DNA from: Herbiconiux sp.
Lineage (GTDB): Bacteria > Actinomycetota > Actinomycetes > Actinomycetales > Microbacteriaceae
Direction: 5' to 3'
DNA: 64,000 nt
Assembly: GCF_023264855.1 (NCBI RefSeq)
Contig: NZ_JAHFUW010000007.1
Location: forward strand, 45,792 to 109,791
Shown here: piece by piece, positions 45,943 through 54,592 of the stretch
How the letters are laid out: each line of letters begins with the position of its first letter
Numbering within the stretch: the first letter of the stretch is position 1
The notes under the pieces: model-generated
What the model was told of the DNA's origin: nothing
What the model saw: the letters and a program-made list of their open reading frames with translations, nothing else
The model's database searches: none
Made by a program: the position numbers and the translations under genes

Positions 45943-46892
45943 GCGGGCACCTCCCCTCTGCGGTAACGGCGGAGCAGGACTCCGAGCAGTGCGATGAAGC
46001 CGGCGGCGACGAGGCCGACCGCGATGGCTCCGAAGATGGGCGCCCAGGTCTTGGCGGGATCGCCGGAGGCCTGCTGGGCGTATTCGATGATCATCCGGCC
46101 GATGCCGCCGCGGAGGCCGATCGACACCTCCGCGACGACCGTGCCGATCACGGCGTTGGCGGCCGCGAGGCGGAGTGCCGGCAGCAGGTACGGCACGCTG
46201 GCCGGCAGGCGCAGGGTGAACAGCGTCTTCCACCAGCCGACCCCGTAGCTGCGGAACAGCTCGACGTGGATGGCGTCGGGCGAGTTGAGGCCGCGGAGGG
46301 CGCCGATCGACACCGGGAAGAAGGCGAGGTAGGAGGCGATCACGGCCACCGACATCCAGTTCTCCCAGGTGAAGTCGCCGAACTCCAGCTGCGAGCCCCA
46401 GCGGCGCACCAGCGGGGCGATGGCGATCAGCGGAACGGTCTGGCTGAGGATGATCCACGGCAGCACCGCCGACTCGGCCGTGCGGAAGCGCTGCATCAGC
46501 ACGGCCAGCAGCAGCCCGACGGCCACACCGGCCACCCAGCCCACGGCAGCGACGCCGAGGGTGAACACGGCGGCCTGTGCCACGGCCAGCCACACCGGCT
46601 GGGCGTTGCGGCCCGATCCGGTCTCGCCGAACAACCGGCCGATCATGTCCCAGACGTGCGGCATGGCGAGGTCGGTGGTGCGGGGCAGGATCGTGAGGTC
46701 GCCCACCACGACTCCGGATGCGGGGCCGAGCGCCTTGTACAGCTCCCAGAGCACCACCAGCAGCAGCACGCCTCCGACGCCGAAGGCGATCCGCTTCAGC
46801 ACGGCGTTGCCGCGGGGCGCGTTCTGGCCGCCCGGGCCGGAGCGGGGCCGGGCCGGCTTCGCGCGAGCGCTCGACGAGGGGGCTGCGGTCAT
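45939..46892 (-). CDS. ABC transporter permease (pyrimidine-type importer), subunit 1
   Basis: A 317-aa permease with an Ala/Pro/Arg-rich cytoplasmic N-terminus of about 33 residues and about seven hydrophobic segments. The docking loop is near LFRSYGVGWWKTLFTLRLPA. Its ATG overlaps the stop of the LLM oxidoreductase gene (ATGA), so the importer is co-translated with the catabolic enzyme, which supports a shared substrate. Confidence 0.92.
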   Translation of the reverse strand: MTAAPSSSARAKPARPRSGPGGQNAPRGNAVLKRIAFGVGGVLLLVVLWELYKALGPASGVVVGDLTILPRTTDLAMPHVWDMIGRLFGETGSGRNAQPVWLAVAQAAVFTLGVAAVGWVAGVAVGLLLAVLMQRFRTAESAVLPWIILSQTVPLIAIAPLVRRWGSQLEFGDFTWENWMSVAVIASYLAFFPVSIGALRGLNSPDAIHVELFRSYGVGWWKTLFTLRLPASVPYLLPALRLAAANAVIGTVVAEVSIGLRGGIGRMIIEYAQQASGDPAKTWAPIFGAIAVGLVAAGFIALLGVLLRRYRRGEVPA

Positions 46893-47905
46893 GCCTTGGC
46901 CGTGATGTGCTCGCGGATGGCGGGCATCACCGTCTCGCTGTACACGCGGAGGGTCTCCTCCTTGTTGTCGTGCTGCAGGTAGCCGGCGAACTGGTCGACC
47001 CCGATGTCTTTGAACTGCTGGAGCTTCGCGATGTGATCCTCCGCGGTGCCGAGGATGCAGAAGCGGTCGACGATGTCGTCGGGCACGAAGTCGGCGTGCG
47101 TGTTGCCGGCCCGGCCGTGCTCGTTGTAGTCGTAGCCCTCGCGGCCCTTGATGTAGTCGGTGAGCGCCTGCGGAACCGCGCCGTCTGTTCCGTACTTCGA
47201 GACGATGTCGGCCACGTGGTTGCCCACCATGCCTCCGAACCAGCGGCACTGGTCGCGCATGTGCTCCCAGTCGTCGCCGATGTACATGGGTGCGGCCACG
47301 CAGAACTTGATGGCATCGGGGTCGCGGCCCACGTTCTCGGCGGCCTTGCGCACGGTGGCGATCATCCATTTGGCGATGTCGACGTCGCCGCACTGCAGGA
47401 TGAAACCGTCGCCGACCTCACCGGTGAGCTTCAGCGCCAGCGGCCCGTAGGCGGCCACCCACATCTCGAGCTCGGAGCCGTGGCTCCAGGGGAACTGCAG
47501 GGTGGCCCCGTTGTACTCGACGCTCCGTGAGGAGGCCAGCTCGCGGATGACGTGGATCGATTCCCGCAGCGCCTTCAGCGTGGTGGGCGCCCCGTTGGTG
47601 ACGCGCACCGCCGAGTCGCCTCGGCCGATGCCGCAGACCGTGCGGTTGCCGTACATCTCGTTGAGGGTGGCGTAGACGGATGCCGTGACGGTCCAGTCAC
47701 GGGTGGCCGGGTTGGTGACCATCGGTCCGACCTTGATCTTGTGCGTCTCCGCGAGGATCTGCGAGTAGATCACGTAGGGCTCCTGCCAGAGCAGGTGCGA
47801 GTCGAAGGTCCAGAAGTAGTCGAAGCCGAACTGCTCGCTGAGCTTCGCGAGGCCGACCGTGCGGGCGGCGGGCGGGTTGGTCTGTACGACGACGCCGAAA
47901 TCCAT
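46889..47905 (-). CDS. LLM-class flavin/F420-dependent oxidoreductase
   Basis: A 338-aa luciferase-like (bacterial luciferase fold) protein. Landmarks are FGVVVQTNPPAARTVGLAKL, FDYFWTFDSHLLWQEPY, IKVGPMVTNPATRDW and RTVCGIGRGDSAVR, the pattern of F420-dependent members of the LLM superfamily (resembling the TIGR03842 group) rather than of FMNH2 monooxygenases such as RutA. It lies between the importer and dihydropyrimidinase genes, 16 bases from the latter. As the only redox enzyme of the cluster it may reduce the pyrimidine ring or oxidise a related intermediate (inference). Confidence 0.87.
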   Translation of the reverse strand: MDFGVVVQTNPPAARTVGLAKLSEQFGFDYFWTFDSHLLWQEPYVIYSQILAETHKIKVGPMVTNPATRDWTVTASVYATLNEMYGNRTVCGIGRGDSAVRVTNGAPTTLKALRESIHVIRELASSRSVEYNGATLQFPWSHGSELEMWVAAYGPLALKLTGEVGDGFILQCGDVDIAKWMIATVRKAAENVGRDPDAIKFCVAAPMYIGDDWEHMRDQCRWFGGMVGNHVADIVSKYGTDGAVPQALTDYIKGREGYDYNEHGRAGNTHADFVPDDIVDRFCILGTAEDHIAKLQQFKDIGVDQFAGYLQHDNKEETLRVYSETVMPAIREHITAKA

Positions 47906-47921
47906 GCTGTGTGTCTCTCTC

Positions 47922-49358
47922 TCAGATCAGGTACTGGCTCAGGCCGCGCTTGAAGTACGCGCCGTCGCCCTTGGTGCCGAGGTAGGCGTTCTCGTCGACG
48001 ATCTTGCGGCCGCGGGAGAACACGGTGTCGACGTGGCCGTCGATCTCGTAGCCCTCCCAGGCGGAGTAGTCCATGTTCATGTGGTGGGTCTTCCCCACCC
48101 CGATGCTGGTGTGGCCGTTGGGGTCGTAGATCACTACGTCGCCGTCTGCGCCGGGCTGGATGACGCCCTTCTTGCCGTAGATGCCGAACATCCGCGCCGG
48201 CGTCGTGCTCGTCAGCTCCACCCAGCGGGGCAGCGAGATCTCGCCCATCACGACGCCCTGGTAGATCAGGTCCATCCGGTGCTCGACCGAGCCGATGCCG
48301 TTCGGGATCTTCGAGAAGTTCCCGATCCCCATGTCTTTCTGGCCCTTCATGCAGAAGGGGCAGTGGTCGGTCGAGATGACCTGCAGGTCGTTCGTGCGAA
48401 GGCCCTGCCACATGTGGTGCTGGTGGCCTTCGTGCTTGGAGCGCAGCGGAGTGGAACACACCCACTTGGCGCCCTCGAAGTCGCCCCACTGCTCGCTCGT
48501 GGCGCCGAGCTGGTCTTCGAGCGACAGGTAGAGGTACTGCGGGCAGGTCTCGGCGAACACGTTCTGGCCGGTGTCGCGCGCCTGGGTGATCTGCGCGAGC
48601 GCCTCCTTGGCACTGACGTGCACGATGTAGAGCGGGGCGCCGGTGAGGTTCGCGAGCATGATCGCGCGGTGCGTGGCCTCCTCCTCCGCCTGCCAGGGGC
48701 GCGAGGTGCCGTGGTAGAACGGGGTCGTCTCGCCCCGCTCGATGTGCTGCTGCACGAGCAGATCGATCACCGAGCCGTTCTCGGCGTGCATCATCATCAG
48801 CGCACCGTTCGAGGCGCCCTTCTGCATGGCCTTCACGATCTGGCCGTCGTCGCTGAGGAACACGCCCTTGTACGCCATGAAGAGCTTGAACGAGGTGACG
48901 CCCTCGTTGATCAGCTCATCCATCGCCGTCAGAGAACTGTCCTGCACGTCGGAGAGGATCTGGTGGAACCCGTAGTCGACCGCGCACTGACCGGCCGCCT
49001 TCTCCTGCCACAGGTTGTACTGGTCGAGGATGTTCTCGCCGGCGTACTGCACCACGAAGTCGATGATCGACGTGGTGCCGCCGTGGGCCGCCGCGCGGGT
49101 GCCCGTCTCGAACGTGTCGCTGGCCTCGGTGCCGCCGAACGGCATCTGCATGTGCGTGTGCGCATCGATCCCGCCCGGGATCACGTACTTCCCGGCCGCA
49201 TCCACCACCTGGTCGACATTGCCCGCCAGGTCGAAGCCCAGCAGAGTGCTCCCGGGCGCGAGCACGGCGGCGATCGTGTCGCCGTCGATCAGCACGTCCG
49301 CCTGGGCGGTGCCCGTCGCATTCACGACGGTTCCGTTGGTGATCAGGGTCTTGGTCAT
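47922..49358 (-). CDS. hydA: Dihydropyrimidinase
   Basis: Zinc-dependent cyclic amidohydrolase, 478 aa. The metal motif is GIDAHTHMQMPFGG (His67, His69), the carboxylated Lys is about residue 158 in TSFKLFMAYKG, and other ligands lie in MMHAENGSV, IVHVSAKEAL and VISTDHCPFCMKGQK. The Cys-containing DHCPF motif is usual for true dihydropyrimidinases. It opens dihydrouracil or dihydrothymine to the N-carbamoyl-beta-amino acid. It lies 26 bases after the beta-ureidopropionase gene in the same operon. Confidence 0.94.
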   Translation of the reverse strand: MTKTLITNGTVVNATGTAQADVLIDGDTIAAVLAPGSTLLGFDLAGNVDQVVDAAGKYVIPGGIDAHTHMQMPFGGTEASDTFETGTRAAAHGGTTSIIDFVVQYAGENILDQYNLWQEKAAGQCAVDYGFHQILSDVQDSSLTAMDELINEGVTSFKLFMAYKGVFLSDDGQIVKAMQKGASNGALMMMHAENGSVIDLLVQQHIERGETTPFYHGTSRPWQAEEEATHRAIMLANLTGAPLYIVHVSAKEALAQITQARDTGQNVFAETCPQYLYLSLEDQLGATSEQWGDFEGAKWVCSTPLRSKHEGHQHHMWQGLRTNDLQVISTDHCPFCMKGQKDMGIGNFSKIPNGIGSVEHRMDLIYQGVVMGEISLPRWVELTSTTPARMFGIYGKKGVIQPGADGDVVIYDPNGHTSIGVGKTHHMNMDYSAWEGYEIDGHVDTVFSRGRKIVDENAYLGTKGDGAYFKRGLSQYLI

Positions 49359-49384
49359 CGTCAGCTCCGTTGCTCGCTCGGTGA

Positions 49385-50233
49385 TTACGGTTTCGGGATG
49401 CTCGTGTACGACTCGGGGCGGCGGTCGCGGTAGAACTGCCAGTCGTCGCGCACGGCCCGGATCATGTCGAGATCGAGGTCGCGGATGACGAGCTCCTCGG
49501 AATCGCCCGAGGCGTAGCCGCCCACGATGTTGCCCTGGGGGTCGGCGAACTGGCTGGTGCCGTAGAAGGTGACGGCGAGGTCGCCGTACTCGTTGTCCTC
49601 GCGCCCCACGCGGTTCGGCGCGGCCACGAAGTAGCCGTTGGCGGCGGCCGCGGCGGGCTGCTCGAGCTCCCAGAGCCGGTTCGAGAGGCCCGGCTTCGTG
49701 GCGTTGGGGTTGAACACGATCTGGGCGCCGTTCAGGCCGAGCTCGCGCCATCCCTCGGGGAAGTGGCGGTCGTAGCAGATGTAGACGCCGATCTTGCCGA
49801 CGGCGGTGTCGAACACCGGGTAGCCGAGGTTGCCCGGGCGGAAGTAGAACTTCTCCCAGAAGCGGTCGACGTGCGGGATGTGGTGCTTGCGGTAGGAGCC
49901 GAGGATCGTGCCGTCGGCGTCCACCACCACGGCGGTGTTGTAGTAGATGCCCGGCTGGTCTTCTTCGTAGATCGGCAAGATCATCACGAGACCGAGCTCT
50001 TTGGCCAGGGCCGCGAAGCGCTGCACGATCGGGCCGTCGGCGGCCTCGGCGTAGGCGTAGTACTTCTTGTCCTGCGTGATGCCGAAGTAGGGGCCGTAGA
50101 ACAGCTCCTGAAAGCAGATCACCTGGGCTCCGTCGGCCGCCGCGTCGCGGGCGAACTGCTCGTGCTTGGCGATCATGGATTCCTTGTCGCCCGTCCATGA
50201 CGCCTGGGTGATCGCCGCTCGGATCGTCGCCAT
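49385..50233 (-). CDS. Beta-ureidopropionase (N-carbamoyl-beta-alanine amidohydrolase)
   Basis: Nitrilase-superfamily enzyme, 282 aa. The catalytic triad is Glu43 (FQELFYGPYF), Lys116 (YRKHHIPH) and Cys153 (YICYDRHFPEGWRELGLNGA). The sequence around IPHVDRFWEKFYFRPGN is characteristic of N-carbamoyl-D-amino-acid/beta-alanine hydrolases. It releases ammonia and CO2 to give beta-alanine. It is the first gene of the pyrimidine operon, divergent from a MocR regulator, with an operator-like palindrome between them. Confidence 0.92.
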   Translation of the reverse strand: MATIRAAITQASWTGDKESMIAKHEQFARDAAADGAQVICFQELFYGPYFGITQDKKYYAYAEAADGPIVQRFAALAKELGLVMILPIYEEDQPGIYYNTAVVVDADGTILGSYRKHHIPHVDRFWEKFYFRPGNLGYPVFDTAVGKIGVYICYDRHFPEGWRELGLNGAQIVFNPNATKPGLSNRLWELEQPAAAAANGYFVAAPNRVGREDNEYGDLAVTFYGTSQFADPQGNIVGGYASGDSEELVIRDLDLDMIRAVRDDWQFYRDRRPESYTSIPKP

Positions 50234-50296
50234 CTGCACTGTCCTTTCGGTGGGGGACGAGCGGCTTGTCTCCGCAGCCCGTTTTGTTATTATTCG

Positions 50297-50324
50297 GTCT
50301 GAACATTTCTCGTGTGTTTCAGAC
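50297..50324. promoter_or_regulatory. Inverted repeat between the MocR and pyrimidine operons
   Basis: GTCTGAA (50297-50303) and TTCAGAC (50318-50324) form a perfect 7-14-7 inverted repeat in an AT-rich stretch. TATTAT (50288-50293) beside it resembles a -10 box. It lies 63 bases before the beta-ureidopropionase start and 18 bases before the regulator start, a good position for control of both. Confidence 0.6.
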
Positions 50325-50342
50325 TGTGACGCGAGAGTAAAT

Positions 50343-51749
50343 ATGTCAAGAGTTGCGAGCACCACCCCCGGTGGGCTATCACCGGGTCCTTCGACGAATC
50401 GGAGCCAGATGCTCGACACGATCGTGGAGGCGGTCGAACACCGCACTCCGGAAGGTATCGCGGCCGCCATCTCGCGGCTCATCCGCACGGGGGCGCTGAA
50501 CGCCGGCGACCGGTTGCCGACGGTGCGCGACGTGGCCTCGCGTCTGGGCGTGAGCCCCGCCACGGTGAGCAGCGCCTGGCAGGCCCTCAGCGGAGTGGGC
50601 CTGATCACCTCCCGCGGCCGGGCCGGCAGCTTCGTGCTGCAGGCCACGGCGCCCTGGATGCCGCCGCACTTCGGTGAGCTGGCCGGCTCGCACGTCGTGG
50701 CCCGCCTCGACCTCTCGACCGGCACGCCCGACCCTGCGCTGCTGCCCGACCTCAGCGCCGCGCTCACGAAGCTCCCGACCCGGGCCGACACCGCGAGCTA
50801 TCTCTCCAGCCCCGTGCTGCCCGAGCTGGAGCGGCACCTGCGGGCATCCTGGCCCTATCCGGTGGGCTCGCTGACGATCGTCGACGGCGCCCTCGACGCC
50901 GTCTCGCGCTCGCTCGAGACGCTCGTGCGGTTCGGCGACCGCGTGGTGGTGGAGAACCCCGGATTCCCGCCGTTCCTGGATCTGCTCGAGCATCTGGGGG
51001 TCGAGCGGATCCCGGTGGAGCTCGACGGCGAAGGGATGCGGCCCGACCAGCTCGCCCGGGCCCTGCTGCTGAACCCCGTGGCGATCATCCTGCAGCCGCG
51101 CGCCCACAATCCCAGCGGCATCTCGATGACGGCGGGGCGGATGCGCGAGCTCGCGCGGGTGCTGCGGGCGCACGAGCACCTCGGCGACCCGGTGATCATC
51201 GAAGACGACCACTCGGGCGAGATCTCGTCGTCGCCGTCGCAGAGCCTCGGCGCCTGGCTGCCCCAGCGCACGCTGCACATCCGCAGCTACGCCAAGTCGC
51301 ACGGCCCCGACCTGCGTATCGCAGCGCTCGGCGGGCCCGAGCCGCTGATCGACCGGATCGTGGCCCGACGGATGCTGGGGCCGGGCTGGACCTCGCGGAT
51401 GCTGCAGACCATCCTGTACCAGCTGCTCACGGCCAGCGTCTCGGTGAACGCCGTGCACGACGCGCGGCGCATCTACCAGGCCCGGCAGCGGATGCTGTCG
51501 GAGGCCCTGGTGCGCAACGGGCTGCCGCACACGCCCTCCGACGGGATCAACACCTGGATTCCGGTGGCCGACGAGAAGGCGGCGATCGTGACGCTGGCGG
51601 CCAGCGGCATCCGGGTGGCCGCGGGATCGACGTTCGCGATGGCGCCGGGGGGCGGGCAGTTCCTGCGCGTGACCGCGGGGCGGGTGGGCGAGGACTTCGA
51701 GCTCGTGGGCGGCCTGCTGGCGGCGGCCGCACTGGCATCACCGCGCTGA
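50343..51749 (+). CDS. MocR/GntR-type regulator with aminotransferase domain
   Basis: A 468-aa regulator. The N-terminal GntR winged helix is at about residues 28-95 (HRTPEGIAAAISRLIRTGAL, LPTVRDVASRLGVSPATVSS), joined to an aminotransferase class I-like domain that in this family senses PLP adducts. The PLP lysine is kept in RSYAKSHGPDLRIAALGG, and ILQPRAHNPSGISM matches the substrate loop. A PLP-dependent sensor suits a cluster that produces beta-alanine or its aldehyde. The ATG at 50343 has no Shine-Dalgarno; ATG 50409 is an alternative. Confidence 0.88.
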   Translation: MSRVASTTPGGLSPGPSTNRSQMLDTIVEAVEHRTPEGIAAAISRLIRTGALNAGDRLPTVRDVASRLGVSPATVSSAWQALSGVGLITSRGRAGSFVLQATAPWMPPHFGELAGSHVVARLDLSTGTPDPALLPDLSAALTKLPTRADTASYLSSPVLPELERHLRASWPYPVGSLTIVDGALDAVSRSLETLVRFGDRVVVENPGFPPFLDLLEHLGVERIPVELDGEGMRPDQLARALLLNPVAIILQPRAHNPSGISMTAGRMRELARVLRAHEHLGDPVIIEDDHSGEISSSPSQSLGAWLPQRTLHIRSYAKSHGPDLRIAALGGPEPLIDRIVARRMLGPGWTSRMLQTILYQLLTASVSVNAVHDARRIYQARQRMLSEALVRNGLPHTPSDGINTWIPVADEKAAIVTLAASGIRVAAGSTFAMAPGGGQFLRVTAGRVGEDFELVGGLLAAAALASPR

Positions 51750-51767
51750 TCTTTGCTCATTTTTCTC

Positions 51768-51796
51768 TTGCTTCCTATTGCTGGCATTGCTAGCAT
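51768..51796 (+). promoter_or_regulatory. Promoter/operator of the toxin-antitoxin pair
   Basis: TTGCTT (51768-51773) and TAGCAT (51791-51796) with a 17-base spacer form a promoter. The repeats TGCTGGCA (51779-51786) and TGCTAGCA (51788-51795) lie across the -10 box, where a FitA-type antitoxin could bind and repress. Confidence 0.55.
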
Positions 51797-51821
51797 CGTG
51801 CCCACGACCTGAGGGGACGAG

Positions 51822-52106
51822 ATGGCGACGATTACGGTGCGAGATCTCGACGAAACGACCCGAGCCAAGCTGCGCATCCGGGCAGCCCGCAACGGACGCT
51901 CGATGGAGGCAGAAGTGCGCGCAATTCTCGATTCGGCGGTCGCCGATCAACCCACGAAGTGGGAACCCCTGGGTACACGAATCCGAGCCCTGGTCGCTGA
52001 ACGGGGAGGGGCGGACGACCTGATTCCCCACCTGCCCATCCGCGAGAACGACGGGTCCCACCGCATCCCCGATTTCACCCACCCGAAGTACGGGATCGAC
52101 GAATGA
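51822..52106 (+). CDS. FitA-like ribbon-helix-helix antitoxin
   Basis: A 94-aa protein. The N-terminus MATITVRDLDETTRAKLRIR, then RNGRSMEAEVRAILDSAV, is a typical Arc/MetJ ribbon-helix-helix of FitA/VapB antitoxins. The acidic C-terminal half (DDLIPHLPIRENDGSHRIPD) would wrap the toxin. Its stop overlaps the toxin start (ATGA). It should bind the operator at its own promoter. Confidence 0.87.
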   Translation: MATITVRDLDETTRAKLRIRAARNGRSMEAEVRAILDSAVADQPTKWEPLGTRIRALVAERGGADDLIPHLPIRENDGSHRIPDFTHPKYGIDE

Positions 52107-52522
52107 TCCTGCTCGACACGAACGTCATCTCCGAGCTCATGCTCACCGAGGCCGACAGCGGAGTGCTGCACTGGTTCGCCGACCTCCCGCGGGAGGAGGT
52201 GGCGACGACGGCTGTGTGCGCGGCCGAACTCTTCAAGGGGATCGCCACCATGCCCGAGGGCGCGAAACGCACCACCGTGGCAGAACTCGTCTCCATGATG
52301 CTCGACGTGGAACTGGCCGGCCGCATCCACCCGTTCGATGCCGACGCGGCGCTGGAGTTCGCTGAGGTGTTCAGCACACGCAAAGCACTCGGACGGCCTG
52401 TCTCGTACGCCGACGCACAGATCGCTTCGATCGCCCGGGTGCATCACGCCACCATCGCCACCCGCAATACCCGCGATTTCGAGTACGCGGGAATCGAAGT
52501 CGTCAATCCCTGGATCGGCTGA
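52103..52522 (+). CDS. FitB/VapC-like PIN domain toxin ribonuclease
   Basis: A 139-aa PIN-domain RNase. The acidic active-site residues are Asp5 and Glu11 (ILLDTNVISELM), Glu42 (AAELFKGIA), Asp104 (SYADAQIAS) and Asp125 (RNTRDFEYAGI). In the family, activity is blocked by the RHH antitoxin and freed under stress to cleave specific RNAs. The pair lies between the pyrimidine regulator and fbiA and has no mobile-element remains nearby. Confidence 0.9.
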   Translation: MILLDTNVISELMLTEADSGVLHWFADLPREEVATTAVCAAELFKGIATMPEGAKRTTVAELVSMMLDVELAGRIHPFDADAALEFAEVFSTRKALGRPVSYADAQIASIARVHHATIATRNTRDFEYAGIEVVNPWIG

Positions 52523-52572
52523 GAATTCAGCGAGCGACTCGGCCGGCGCACGGCGTGCGGTTGAATGGGGAC

Positions 52573-53568
52573 GTGAAGATCACGGTGCTGGCGGGCGGAG
52601 TCGGGGGTGCGAGGTTCCTGCGGGGGCTGCGCACGCAGTTGCGGAAGGCGTATCCGAACGGCGACGGCGGGTCGACCGCCGAGATCACCGCGGTGGTGAA
52701 CACGGGCGACGACATGTGGCTCACAGGGCTGCGGGTGTGCCCCGACCTCGACTCGATCATGTACACCCTCGGCGGCGCCAACGACGACGAGCGCGGCTGG
52801 GGCCGCAAGGGCGAGAGCGAGCGGGTTTCGGCCGAGCTCACCGCCTACGGCATCGGCTGGCCGTGGTTCACGCTCGGCGATCTCGACCTCGGCACCCACA
52901 TCGCCCGTTCGAGCTTTCTGCGCGACGGCCTGACGCTCACCGAGGCCACCGCACGCCTGGCGGAGCGCTGGAACCTCGGCATCCGGCTCCTTCCGATGAG
53001 CGACCAGTCCGTCGAGACCCACGTCGAGATCGAGCTCGACGGCCGGCGTCGCATCGTGCACTTCGAGGAGTGGTGGGTGAAGCACCGCGCCACCGTGCCG
53101 GCCAAGCGCTTCATCCAGGTCGGCGTGGATGCCGCGACGCCCACCCCCGAGGTGCGGCACGCCATCGCGCACGCCGACATCGTTCTGCTCGCCCCCTCGA
53201 ACCCCGTCGTCTCGATCGGCACCATTCTGGGCGTGCCCGGGATGCGCGCCGCCCTCCGCGAGGCGAAGGCCCCGATCGTGGGAGTCTCCCCCATCATCTC
53301 CGGCGCGGCCGTGCGCGGCATGGCCGACGCCTGCCTCACGGCGATCGGCGTCGAGACCACAGCCGCAGCGGTCGCCAAGCACTACGGCTCCCGCCGCCGC
53401 AGCACCACAGGCCTGCTCGACGCCTGGCTGGTCGACGAGACGGATGCGGCATCCGTCCCCGTGCTCGAGGCGGCCGGAATCCGCACCCGCGCCGTGCCCC
53501 TCTGGATGCGCGACCCCGACACGAGCGCCCAGCTCGCCGCCGACGCCCTGGCAGCTGCCCTCTCGTGA
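52573..53568 (+). CDS. fbiA: 2-phospho-L-lactate transferase (FbiA/CofD)
   Basis: A 331-aa coenzyme F420 biosynthesis enzyme. The N-terminal MKITVLAGGVGGARFLRGL, then VVNTGDDMWLTGLRVCPDLD and the Fo-binding GWPWFTLGDLDLGTH, are diagnostic, and LLAPSNPVVSIGTILGVPG completes the family picture. It joins the phospholactyl-type moiety to Fo. GTG at 52573 gives the standard N-terminus. fbiB is not adjacent, which is unusual; fbiD is 10 kb away at 62.7 kb. Confidence 0.95.
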   Translation: MKITVLAGGVGGARFLRGLRTQLRKAYPNGDGGSTAEITAVVNTGDDMWLTGLRVCPDLDSIMYTLGGANDDERGWGRKGESERVSAELTAYGIGWPWFTLGDLDLGTHIARSSFLRDGLTLTEATARLAERWNLGIRLLPMSDQSVETHVEIELDGRRRIVHFEEWWVKHRATVPAKRFIQVGVDAATPTPEVRHAIAHADIVLLAPSNPVVSIGTILGVPGMRAALREAKAPIVGVSPIISGAAVRGMADACLTAIGVETTAAAVAKHYGSRRRSTTGLLDAWLVDETDAASVPVLEAAGIRTRAVPLWMRDPDTSAQLAADALAAALS

Positions 53569-53596
53569 CCTTTCCCCGGCGCGGGAGCGAGCGTCG

Positions 53597-54592
53597 CTAG
53601 ACGGCCTTGATCGCGATCAGCCAGGCGTAGACGGCCATCGAGATCACGTAGACGGCGATCACGATGGCGTACCCGTAGAAGTGCACCCGGGCGGGCTGGT
53701 TGCGCTTGATCCACCAGCCGAACATCCGGAACGCCCAGGGCACGAAGAACCAGCCGAGCAGCTGGGTCGACACCAGGTTGCCGATGAACAGCGAGAGCCA
53801 GAACGGAACCCCGTGGTCGTCGAACAGCGGCGCCGCGACGAAGTAGCCCCAGAGGAACACGATCGGGTAGAGCATCATGAGCACCAGCAGGTTGCTCTTG
53901 AACACCGGGTCGGGCAGCGGCTTGTCCTTCTGCCCGCTCCAGAAGCCGAAGCCGTAGCTCGCCTTGGTGAGCGACAGCTTCTCGTTGTAGGCCTTGCCGG
54001 CCTCCAGCAGTGCCTTGCGCTCCGGTGAGTCGATCCAGGCGTTCAGGTGGGCGTCGGTGTCGAAGCTGAGGATGACCACCCAGTCGTCTTGCACACCGGG
54101 GACGGGACGCTCGATCTTGTGACCGAGGAAGCCGTCGAAGCGCGACTCCACCGCCGAGATCTCCCGCTGCCAGTCGAGGTAGGCCGACTCGTCCTCGGGC
54201 GCCACCTTGCTCGAGATGAGCACGGACGCCGCCTCGGACGGATGCTTCGCCTCCTCGGTGAACAGGTGCACGTCGTCGTTGCCGATGAACTCGTCGCGGA
54301 TCTCGGTCATCAGCTGCTGACGCTCGGCGCTCTGCAACCAGCCGCGGGCCGAGTCGACGTCGCGGAAGCGCTGCACCACCACCCAGTCCACCTGCAACGG
54401 CGGGTCGGGCCGGATGACCTGCCGGTCGAGGAAGCCCGGCCACTGCGCGATGTGCTCGCCCACCTTCTCCTGCCAGGCGGCGTACTTCTCGTAGCTGGAC
54501 TCGGCCAGCCTGCGGTGGACCACCAACGCGACGGGCCCGCCGGCTTCCGCCGACGGCGCGGTCCCCGTGCTGGTCTCGGTCACCGCAGTCAC
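53597..54592 (-). CDS. Double ABM-domain protein with C-terminal membrane segments
   Basis: A 331-aa protein with two consecutive antibiotic-biosynthesis-monooxygenase (ABM, ferredoxin-like) domains: about residues 20-110 (ALVVHRRLAESSYEKYAAWQ, PGFLDRQVIRP) and 120-215 (SVLISSKVAPEDESAYLDWQ, DGFLGHKIERP). The C-terminus has about three hydrophobic segments (NLLVLMMLYPIVFLWGYF onward). Other bacteria carry similar unstudied proteins. GTG at 54592 overlaps the guanine deaminase stop (GTGA), so the two are translationally coupled. The function is unknown; ABM domains can act as monooxygenases or small-molecule binders. Confidence 0.78.
   Translation of the reverse strand: MTAVTETSTGTAPSAEAGGPVALVVHRRLAESSYEKYAAWQEKVGEHIAQWPGFLDRQVIRPDPPLQVDWVVVQRFRDVDSARGWLQSAERQQLMTEIRDEFIGNDDVHLFTEEAKHPSEAASVLISSKVAPEDESAYLDWQREISAVESRFDGFLGHKIERPVPGVQDDWVVILSFDTDAHLNAWIDSPERKALLEAGKAYNEKLSLTKASYGFGFWSGQKDKPLPDPVFKSNLLVLMMLYPIVFLWGYFVAAPLFDDHGVPFWLSLFIGNLVSTQLLGWFFVPWAFRMFGWWIKRNQPARVHFYGYAIVIAVYVISMAVYAWLIAIKAV

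Noticed and set aside
46889..47905. RutA-type pyrimidine monooxygenase
   Set aside because: No RutB-F genes are present and the downstream enzymes are those of the reductive pathway; the sequence looks more like the F420-dependent LLM group. RutA-like activity is not fully excluded.
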